Shown piece by piece: positions 1 through 4,055 of a stretch of 5,286 nt of DNA; position 1 is the stretch's first letter; each line of letters starts with the position of its first letter. The DNA is from Chloroflexota bacterium (GTDB lineage: Bacteria > Cyanobacteriota > Vampirovibrionia > Obscuribacterales > Obscuribacteraceae): contig SBAT01000396.1 of the NCBI GenBank assembly GCA_005240105.1, forward strand, positions 1-5,286, given 5' to 3'. Below the pieces are notes generated by a model. The model saw only the letters and a program-made list of their open reading frames with translations. It searched no databases and was not told the origin of the DNA. The position numbers and the translations under genes were made by a program.

Positions 1-325
1 CGTCAATGGTGTCATCGTCTGCGACAACAACATCTCTGGTAAGCTTCGCTGCCTTCTTGATGGTTTTGTCGGAAACCGGAGAAATTCTTTCGGGATGCTC
101 TTTCATGTCTTGAGTCAAGAACGACAAAAAGCCATCGACAATTGGGTCGTCATCAACGCTTGTTGCTGAGTCAACTACTGAAACCAGCATCTGACCAGGA
201 CCAATTATGCGGGCTTCTACCTTAGCTTGCTGCCTGAATTCAGGATTTTGCTTGAAGAAACCCTTCTCGAAGCGGATGGCTTCGGATGTGCCTGTTGTTG
301 TTATTGCTCCGGTGTATTTAGTCAT
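1..325 (-). CDS. PrlF-family type II antitoxin (partial, C-terminal end off the left edge)
   Basis: The visible part is 108 residues from an ATG at 325-323, reading off the left edge. In the E. coli PrlF-YhaV system, PrlF neutralises the ribosome-associated RNase YhaV and represses its own operon. Here the N-terminal ~50 residues look like an AbrB-type DNA-binding hairpin (SEAIRFEKGFF, then VEARIIGPGQMLVSVV). Residues 59-108 follow the PrlF C-terminal pattern: DPIVDGFLSFLTQDMKEHP, a central TIKKAAKL, then an acidic tail DVVVADDDTID. PrlF is about 110 residues long, so only a few residues should be missing. A YhaV-type toxin would be expected immediately left of the window. The start is supported by GAGG (331-334) 5 nt upstream of the ATG. 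A strong promoter and overlapping dyad lie just upstream, fitting autoregulation. The family call rests on motif memory, not a search. Confidence 0.7.
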   Translation of the reverse strand, partial: MTKYTGAITTTGTSEAIRFEKGFFKQNPEFRQQAKVEARIIGPGQMLVSVVDSATSVDDDPIVDGFLSFLTQDMKEHPERISPVSDKTIKKAAKLTRDVVVADDDTID

Positions 326-333
326 AACTACCT

Positions 334-359
334 CTAATACGTATTATGATACGTATTAG
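334..359. promoter_or_regulatory. Perfect dyad operator overlapping the antitoxin promoter and RBS
   Basis: Two 11-bp arms, CTAATACGTAT (334-344) and ATACGTATTAG (349-359), are perfect inverted repeats around a 4-bp spacer TATG. Each arm also holds the self-palindromic core ATACGTAT, so the site reads as two tandem half-operators spaced 15 bp apart. It covers the -10 hexamer and reaches the Shine-Dalgarno GAGG. The best inference is an autoregulatory operator for the adjacent AbrB-fold antitoxin, alone or as an antitoxin-toxin complex. Confidence 0.65.
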
Positions 360-371
360 GCGATTTGTCAA
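343..371 (-). promoter_or_regulatory. Sigma70-type promoter of the PrlF-like antitoxin gene
   Basis: On the minus strand there is a perfect -35 TTGACA (366-371), a 17-nt spacer (349-365) and a -10 CATAAT (343-348). Transcription would start near 335, about 10 nt before the ATG, so the leader would be very short. The -10 lies inside the dyad at 334-359, so a bound repressor would block RNA polymerase. Confidence 0.65.
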
Positions 372-380
372 ACAAAGACA

Positions 381-432
381 CCTCAGACCAAGGCTGGCGT
401 TGCCTTTTGGGTGAGTCTGTTTGCATCTGAGG
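381..432 (-). terminator. Possible stem-loop terminator after the brnA-like gene
   Basis: Beginning 5 nt after the brnA-like stop codon, the minus-strand RNA can pair CCTCAGA (426-432) with TCTGAGG (381-387). A nested AAGGC/GCCTT hairpin (402-406 with 390-394) lies inside. The downstream RNA TGTCTTTGTTT is moderately U-rich. The outer loop is long and the U tract is interrupted, so this is only a candidate. Confidence 0.3.
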
Positions 433-436
433 CTCC

Positions 437-928
437 CTACTTCTTTCGTGACCCAGCTGAAGAGGGCTTTTTGGAATCCTGCTTATGCCACGAGACAACC
501 GTCTCGAAATATCTGGTAGCCTTTTTGACGTCTCCATCTTGCAATGCAATCTCTCCAAGCGAATTTAGGGCGCGGAGATATTCTGCATTACGCACGTCAC
601 GCAAATGAATTCCTAAAGTGGTTGGTTCTGACACGTATAGCTCTTGCTTCGCAGAAAACGGCATTTTTGTATTCTGCTTTTCCATAAACTGACGAAGTAC
701 AATGTTCATCCGGGTCTGATATTTCGGGCCCGTGCTTTTGAACCAGTCCACCACTTCAGTGTCGAAACGAACGGTCATGCGGGTCTTGCCTCCGGGGATT
801 ACCACGTCGGCGTCTGACCAAAACTTATGCGCGTCCTCACGCTGCTTGTCAGATGCCGTAGCCGTAGACTTTCTCTTAGCGCGAAGCTTGTCCCGATTTG
901 TTTTCCCTTTTCCTTTGAGTGATTTCAT
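437..928 (-). CDS. BrnA-like ribbon-helix-helix antitoxin with C-terminal extension
   Basis: This 163-residue protein uses ATG 928-926, preceded by a weak GGGA at suitable spacing. Longer starts exist at ATG 961 and TTG 1012, but neither has a visible Shine-Dalgarno site. Residues 1-35 are basic and Lys-rich. Residues 48-85 carry the BrnA core: KTRMTVRFDTEVVDWFK, then a GPKYQTRMNIVLRQFME segment. In that family the core forms a ribbon-helix-helix DNA-binding dimer that also neutralises the RNase BrnT. Two things are odd. BrnA normally ends soon after this core, whereas here about 78 residues follow, including a helical stretch (about 113-148, with LNSLGEIALQDGDVKKATRY) that resembles a single TPR-like helix pair. 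Also, BrnT normally precedes brnA, and none is found upstream. It may therefore be an orphan antitoxin used as a regulator or against a distant toxin. Stop TAG at 437-439. Confidence 0.7.
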   Translation of the reverse strand: MKSLKGKGKTNRDKLRAKRKSTATASDKQREDAHKFWSDADVVIPGGKTRMTVRFDTEVVDWFKSTGPKYQTRMNIVLRQFMEKQNTKMPFSAKQELYVSEPTTLGIHLRDVRNAEYLRALNSLGEIALQDGDVKKATRYFETVVSWHKQDSKKPSSAGSRKK

Positions 929-1023
929 TGCACTTTCCCATTGTCTTTCCCGGCATTGCATCGAGGTCGTGTTCTTGAGTGTTGTCCGCGGTCTTCTGCG
1001 CGTCCCACTCAAATTGGATAGGC

Positions 1024-1041
1024 TGTACCTACTATTGTACC
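1024..1041. promoter_or_regulatory. TGTACC direct repeat overlapping a possible brnA -10 element
   Basis: On the plus strand TGTACC occurs twice (1024-1029 and 1036-1041), separated by TACTAT, giving a 12-bp period. On the minus strand the overlapping TACAAT (1034-1039) resembles a -10 hexamer, but no good -35 lies 16-18 nt upstream. Ribbon-helix-helix repressors often bind short tandem repeats, so this could be the autoregulatory site of the brnA-like gene. Support is weak. Confidence 0.25.
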
Positions 1042-1063
1042 GACTTCACATAGATAATGACCT

Positions 1064-1202
1064 CTAATCGACATCTTCAAGCTGAGCCTGTAAATCAGCT
1101 ATTGAAGGCAGACTGCTCAAGAAGGGTGCAGTTGTGGTACCAAGTGATTTGTGCAGGCGCCGCCTGCACAAATTGCTCTTCTGGGTAAGCCTCGGCGAAA
1201 GC
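1064..1202 (-). pseudogene. Decayed remnant of a DUF1016 (YhcG/PDDEXK nuclease-family) gene
   Basis: No intact ORF exists here, but two minus-strand frames carry recognisable pieces. From 1202 to 1113 one frame reads AFAEAYPEEQFVQ followed by AQITWYHNCTLLEQ. This closely resembles the conserved DUF1016 N-terminal pattern (an AFAEAYPD-like segment, then AQLTWYHH or AQIPWGHN, then LLDK) before hitting a stop at 1097-1095. In the +1-shifted frame, from about 1120 to the TAG at 1066-1064, it reads SSLPSIADLQAQLEDVD, a plausible C terminus for the same family (LPSIEELEAEL-like). An N-terminal piece joined out of frame to a C-terminal piece suggests a large internal deletion that removed the nuclease core. 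Upstream sequence (1203-1280) stays open in the first frame back to a TGA at 1280-1278 but loses the family resemblance. DUF1016 proteins occur in defence and mobile-element contexts. The assignment is from motif recall. Confidence 0.5.
1147..1173. repeat. Perfect 13-bp-arm palindrome (hairpin)
   Basis: ATTTGTGCAGGCG (1147-1159) and CGCCTGCACAAAT (1161-1173) are exact inverted repeats around a single C at 1160, giving a 27-bp near-continuous palindrome. It lies inside the DUF1016-like remnant, where it encodes the FVQAAPAQI stretch. Neither side has a clean T tract (plus side TGCTCTTCTGGG), so an ordinary intrinsic terminator is only possible, not evident. A smaller stem GCGAA/TTCGC (1195-1199 with 1204-1208) lies close by. 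Confidence 0.6.
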
Positions 1203-1462
1203 CTTCGCTGGCGTCGCTATTCTATAAACGGTCAAGGGGTGCAAAAAGTTCACAGTCAAGTGATTAAATCTGCCGCCTCAAGCAGAGAATCTCATCTTCG
1301 CCACCCCACTGTAGATATTCTGCAGTCACGTAATTTATTCTGACTACCATCACGGAATCTACGTAAAAGTCGCCGCTCACAGTTGTCGAGCCGGTCTTTG
1401 TGTCAGCACAAGCCGCGCAAGCAATTGACGAGCGCACACCTCACGCACAGGAGTTCACAACA
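1203..1462. other. Intergenic leader upstream of the first AAA+ gene, no gene recognised
   Basis: No coding region is convincing on either strand. The plus strand has no -35/-10 pair with good spacing: TTCACA (1249-1254) lacks a -10 at 17 nt, and TATAAA (1223-1228) lacks a -35. The promoter of the AAA+ gene is therefore not located. The minus strand is open from upstream of 1400 down to a stop at about 1268, but the peptide is not recognisable and no start site is evident. Confidence 0.4.
1449..1453 (+). promoter_or_regulatory. Ribosome binding site AGGAG deciding the start of the first AAA+ gene
   Basis: AGGAG lies 9 nt before ATG 1463. The frame is open further upstream to a GTG at 1400, which has no comparable site, and the extra 21 residues (rich in Ala, Gln and Thr) add no recognisable structure. 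The ATG is therefore preferred. Confidence 0.75.
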
Positions 1463-2887
1463 ATGCACAACCAGACTCCAGGTATTCATGTCCACGAAGA
1501 AACTCGCGACACGCTCGGAAGTTCCAAACACGATGTGCTCAAAGAGCTCGTCGACGCGCTCAAGTTCAGATCCAAACCCCAAGAGAATATCTTCCGTCGC
1601 TACTTCTGCGAGCACTTTGGCGTGGAGCCTCTCCATTTACCAGTTGTCACTCGTGAAATTCATATGTCTGATTTGCCAAATTTCACGTTGGCTCTAGCGG
1701 AGTACCTGAAGTCTGACGGTAGAGAGCACAAGCAATATGGATTTACCCGCAATTATAACGAAGTGAATCTAAGCAATTTTGTTACGCCAAACACTGACTC
1801 GGATAATTCCAATTGCCTTATAGAAGGTCCAATGCGGCATTTCCATTTCCGATTACCAGACCACAACACGATGCCTTGCGTCACTCAAGGGTTGTATCTC
1901 ATTCAAGAAGGTGACAAACGACTGGCTGTACTGGTTAATGCGGGAGAGCAAATGTTCCGCGAATCCGTAATAGAGGTCATGGCGGGACAGCGAGAAGATG
2001 CTGAGCGCTTTCTGGAAGACATCCACCAACGGTCAATTGAGAAAAACATCTACCGCGGACATGTATTGGCTCCGACAGGTGCTGAGGGCGGCGGCTTTGG
2101 TATTGTGGTTAATGAACTTCCAGAAATTAAACGTGAAGCGCTCATTTTGCCACCAGGACTGTTGGAGAGAATTGAACGACACACAATTGTATTTTCTGAA
2201 CGCCGCGAGACCATGCTGAAAGCGCAAAGACATCTCAAGCGCGGACTTTTGCTTCATGGCGCGCCCGGCACAGGCAAGACCATGACTGCGATGTATCTTG
2301 CGACGGCAATGAAAGGAAGGACTACTGTCTCTTTAACAGGACGCCAATTTGAACAGCTTGCCCGCTCTTGCCGCCTGGCGAAAGATCTGCAACCGTCTAC
2401 GATTATTTTGGAAGACATTGATCTTATCGCTGAAGAGCGCTCACGCTCTCGAAACGGTTATTCAACTGCCTTGTTATTTGAGTTGCTTAACGAAATGGAT
2501 GGGCTTTCTGATGATTTGGATGTGTTATTTATTCTCACAACCAACCGCCCGGAAATATTAGAGCCGGCGCTGGCAGAGCGTCCAGGTCGTATTGACCTGG
2601 CTATAAACATTCCCGTACCGGATGATGACTGTCGTCGGCGGTTGTTTGAACTTTATGGGCAAGGACTTGATCTGCGTGTGGAGAATATGCAGACATTCAT
2701 TGACCGTACAAAAGGTGCCAGCGCCGCTTTCATACGCGAGGTGTTGCGCAAGGCGGCACTCTTCGCGGATGAAGTGGATGGCAAGCTGTGTGTGAAAGAC
2801 GAACAGCTTGATGCTGCGCTCAAGGAGCTTAGCGCTCATGGCAATGCTTTGACTAAGAGTCTGCTGGGGTTCAAACAGGCGAAATAG
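1463..2887 (+). CDS. AAA+ ATPase with Bcs1-like Walker B and shortened pore-loop segment (paralogue 1)
   Basis: This 474-residue protein has no signal peptide, membrane segment or protease domain, so it is probably a cytosolic AAA+ remodelling ATPase rather than an FtsH-type protease. Residues 1-55 are a charged helical lead-in. Residues 60-222 form an unnamed N-terminal domain shared with the paralogue at 4056-5286 (LPDHNTMPCVTQGLY, NIYRGHVL). The ATPase core spans about 224-440: Walker A GAPGTGKT (266-273), Walker B TIILEDID (313-320), sensor 1 LTTN (358-361), paired arginine fingers R373 and R376 in ERPGRID, and a sensor-2-like helix GASAAFIREVLRKAALFA (418-435). All catalytic positions look intact. 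Walker B reads ED rather than DE, as in Bcs1. The segment between the second strand and Walker B is about 9 residues shorter than in FtsH or p97, which removes the usual aromatic-hydrophobic-glycine pore loop. Substrate is unknown. Its stop lies 16 nt from the stop of the convergent ImmA-like gene. Confidence 0.88.
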   Translation: MHNQTPGIHVHEETRDTLGSSKHDVLKELVDALKFRSKPQENIFRRYFCEHFGVEPLHLPVVTREIHMSDLPNFTLALAEYLKSDGREHKQYGFTRNYNEVNLSNFVTPNTDSDNSNCLIEGPMRHFHFRLPDHNTMPCVTQGLYLIQEGDKRLAVLVNAGEQMFRESVIEVMAGQREDAERFLEDIHQRSIEKNIYRGHVLAPTGAEGGGFGIVVNELPEIKREALILPPGLLERIERHTIVFSERRETMLKAQRHLKRGLLLHGAPGTGKTMTAMYLATAMKGRTTVSLTGRQFEQLARSCRLAKDLQPSTIILEDIDLIAEERSRSRNGYSTALLFELLNEMDGLSDDLDVLFILTTNRPEILEPALAERPGRIDLAINIPVPDDDCRRRLFELYGQGLDLRVENMQTFIDRTKGASAAFIREVLRKAALFADEVDGKLCVKDEQLDAALKELSAHGNALTKSLLGFKQAK

Positions 2888-2903
2888 CAAGGAAGCCAAC
2901 GCC

Positions 2904-3542
2904 CTAGGAGCCGTTTGGTAGCCAAAGTCCTTCTTTCTCAAGTCTAATAAGGACTGGTTGCTCGCTGACGCCGAAAAACTTAGCTATTTCGGGTGCCATT
3001 GCCTCAACTACATATTCCGGCAATGGATGGACCTTTTCCCACTCGGTCCCCCTTAGCTTCGCTTTTGCTTCTTCGAATTTCTCTTGCAATAAAGCGCCCG
3101 GAATTAGAAGGCGGCCGGCGAATTCATCGCATTGCCACTCAAGTCTGCGATACTCAATAGCTGGGAATCGCTCGAAGAAATCTAACCACTCACTAATAGA
3201 TGTGAAATGTAGTCCTTTGTAAAACTCTTCATGCAAGACATAGTGGCCAATTTCGTGCGCTATTGTAAATCGCAGTCGGTTTTGCAGATTGACCTTAGTG
3301 AATCGATCTAGATCTACCATAATGGTTTTACGATTGGTTGCAAGTAAAGCGTCCATCTCTGTTTTCTTGTAGAGATTTGGTTCAGGACGCAGCTCTAGGT
3401 GCAAATCCGCTTCTACGATTACTTCGACATCCAGAGGGACTTCGCTTTGATTAACTCCATGTCTTTTACAGAATGCTTCGACTGCATCCTGTATTTCGGA
3501 CTTCTGAATGAATGGTGCTCGAATGTTCTTAAAATTGGTCAA
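2904..3542 (-). CDS. ImmA/IrrE-family metallo-endopeptidase (M78-like)
   Basis: The protein has 212 residues. The zinc site HEIGH (96-100, in RFTIAHEIGHYVLHEEF) supplies two histidines and the catalytic glutamate. The conserved EWQCDEFAGRLLIP segment (135-148) supplies the likely third ligand, E135. The C terminus (APEIAKFFGVSEQPVLIRL, 183-201) matches the small helical tail common in the family. ImmA (ICEBs1) cleaves the repressor ImmR, and IrrE/PprI cleaves DdrO; both are XRE-type repressors released on stress. The adjacent upstream XRE gene is the obvious candidate substrate, which is inference. The start is a TTG at 3542-3540, one base after the TGA of the XRE gene, with GGAG (3549-3552) 6 nt upstream. 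The two are therefore translationally coupled in a bicistronic unit. It converges on the first AAA+ gene with a 16-nt gap and no obvious terminator. Confidence 0.88.
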   Translation of the reverse strand: MTNFKNIRAPFIQKSEIQDAVEAFCKRHGVNQSEVPLDVEVIVEADLHLELRPEPNLYKKTEMDALLATNRKTIMVDLDRFTKVNLQNRLRFTIAHEIGHYVLHEEFYKGLHFTSISEWLDFFERFPAIEYRRLEWQCDEFAGRLLIPGALLQEKFEEAKAKLRGTEWEKVHPLPEYVVEAMAPEIAKFFGVSEQPVLIRLEKEGLWLPNGS

Positions 3543-3543
3543 T

Positions 3544-3927
3544 TCACTCTCCGCTATTGCTGTGGCGGATTAGATCGACTAAGTTAGTCAGCTGCTCCCG
3601 AGTCGGCTTTTCTTTGCGCAGAGTTCGAAACACTAAAGGCAGGCAGCCTACCAATTCCTCATCATTCATTATGTCCTGCGGTAGTTCGCCACGCCCAAGA
3701 ACTGCCAAATCCTTCAATTCATTCCACTCTTCACTGTTAAGTTTTATCGAAAGCAATTTTGCGATTGCTTTCAAGGTTCGCTCATCATTTGGTGGCTGTA
3801 ACACGCCTCGCTCGATCTTGCTCCAACGACTGGGATCTATCGCTAGTGTGTTACAAAACTGGCGGAGTCCCACTCGTTTCTCTTCCCTAAATCTCCTTAC
3901 AAATTCTCCAAATGACTCCCTATCCAT
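3544..3927 (-). CDS. XRE-family helix-turn-helix regulator paired with ImmA/IrrE peptidase
   Basis: The protein has 127 residues. An XRE/Cro-CI type HTH occupies about 5-60: helix 1 FGEFVRRFREEKR, helix 2 LRQFCNTLA, recognition helix PSRWSKIERG, then the family's LQPPNDERTLKAIAKLL. The C-terminal half (about 66-121) includes the pattern GELPQDIMNDEELVGCLPLVFR, which I associate with XRE regulators encoded beside ImmA/IrrE peptidases. It would act as the DNA-binding repressor of this locus, possibly inactivated by the downstream peptidase; the target sites are inferred. The ATG at 3927-3925 follows a perfect AGGAGG (3933-3938) at 5 nt, one of the strongest translation signals in the window. 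It has its own promoter (3993-4021), with two dyads nearby that are candidate operators. Confidence 0.88.
   Translation of the reverse strand: MDRESFGEFVRRFREEKRVGLRQFCNTLAIDPSRWSKIERGVLQPPNDERTLKAIAKLLSIKLNSEEWNELKDLAVLGRGELPQDIMNDEELVGCLPLVFRTLRKEKPTREQLTNLVDLIRHSNSGE
3549..3552 (-). promoter_or_regulatory. Ribosome binding site GGAG supporting a TTG start for the ImmA-like gene
   Basis: On the minus strand GGAG lies 6 nt before TTG 3542-3540, inside the last codons of the upstream XRE gene, whose TGA sits between the two. This arrangement supports the rare TTG start and translational coupling. Confidence 0.65.
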
Positions 3928-3945
3928 AATTTCCTCCTGTTGGGG

Positions 3946-3973
3946 TGCATTTGACTTAGTCTAGCTAAATGCA
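3946..3973. promoter_or_regulatory. Dyad TGCATTT-N14-AAATGCA in the XRE-ImmA leader (candidate operator)
   Basis: The 7-bp arms TGCATTT (3946-3952) and AAATGCA (3967-3973) are exact inverted repeats spaced 14 bp apart. The spacer contains GACTTAGTC, itself a dyad. The site lies between the predicted transcription start (about 3986) and the ribosome binding site. It could be an autorepression operator for the XRE protein or a 5' UTR hairpin. Confidence 0.45.
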
Positions 3974-3992
3974 ATATACCCCTGTGGACTTT

Positions 3993-4021
3993 TTTATACC
4001 ACAAAATGTAAATATTGACAA
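3993..4021 (-). promoter_or_regulatory. Sigma70-type promoter of the XRE-ImmA operon
   Basis: On the minus strand there is a -35 TTGTCA (4016-4021), a 17-nt spacer (3999-4015) and a -10 TATAAA (3993-3998). Each hexamer differs from consensus at one position. Arms TGTGG and CCACA flank the -10 (3984-4004 overall), forming a second possible operator. The promoter lies between the second AAA+ gene and the XRE gene, so the pair can be transcribed independently of the ATPase. Confidence 0.65.
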
Positions 4022-4028
4022 GTGTTTA

Positions 4029-4042
4029 AGGGAGTAGTCCCT
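4029..4042 (-). terminator. Weak hairpin after the second AAA+ gene
   Basis: AGGGA (4029-4033) pairs with TCCCT (4038-4042) around a 4-nt loop, 13 nt beyond the ATPase stop codon on the minus strand. There is no U tract after it (TTAAACACTTGT), so it may be a weak or Rho-assisted terminator, or an unrelated dyad just upstream of the -35 of the XRE promoter. Confidence 0.25.
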
Positions 4043-4055
4043 ATTACCTTTAGAT

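Noticed and set aside
929..1012. Longer brnA-like starts (TTG 1012, ATG 961)
   Set aside because: No ribosome binding site for either, and the extra Arg-rich residues do not resemble BrnA. Kept as an alternative only.
1134..1343. Plus-strand 69-codon reading frame
   Set aside because: No RBS or recognisable motif, and it runs antisense across the DUF1016-like remnant and the palindrome.
1268..1410. Minus-strand open stretch with DFYVDSVMVVRINYVTAEYL
   Set aside because: Briefly resembles the DFYIDLLF segment of DUF1016 C-terminal domains, but the rest does not match. It lies at the wrong place for that domain and has no clear start.
1400..1462. GTG start at 1400 extending the first AAA+ protein by 21 residues
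   Set aside because: No Shine-Dalgarno site precedes it, while ATG 1463 has AGGAG at 9 nt.
1463..2887. FtsH-like protease identity
   Set aside because: No HExxH peptidase domain follows the AAA module and no transmembrane segment is present.
2914..2926. TTTGG-TAG-CCAAA hairpin followed by a pyrimidine-rich run as AAA+ terminator
   Set aside because: Only a 5-bp AT-containing stem, no proper T tract, and inside the coding region of the convergent gene.
2558..2941. Minus-strand 127-codon frame overlapping the ATPase 3' end
   Set aside because: Antisense shadow of the strongly supported ATPase; no recognisable product.
3557..3964. Plus-strand 135-codon frame opposite the XRE gene
   Set aside because: Composition and position are those of an antisense shadow; the XRE gene has a perfect RBS and a clear HTH.
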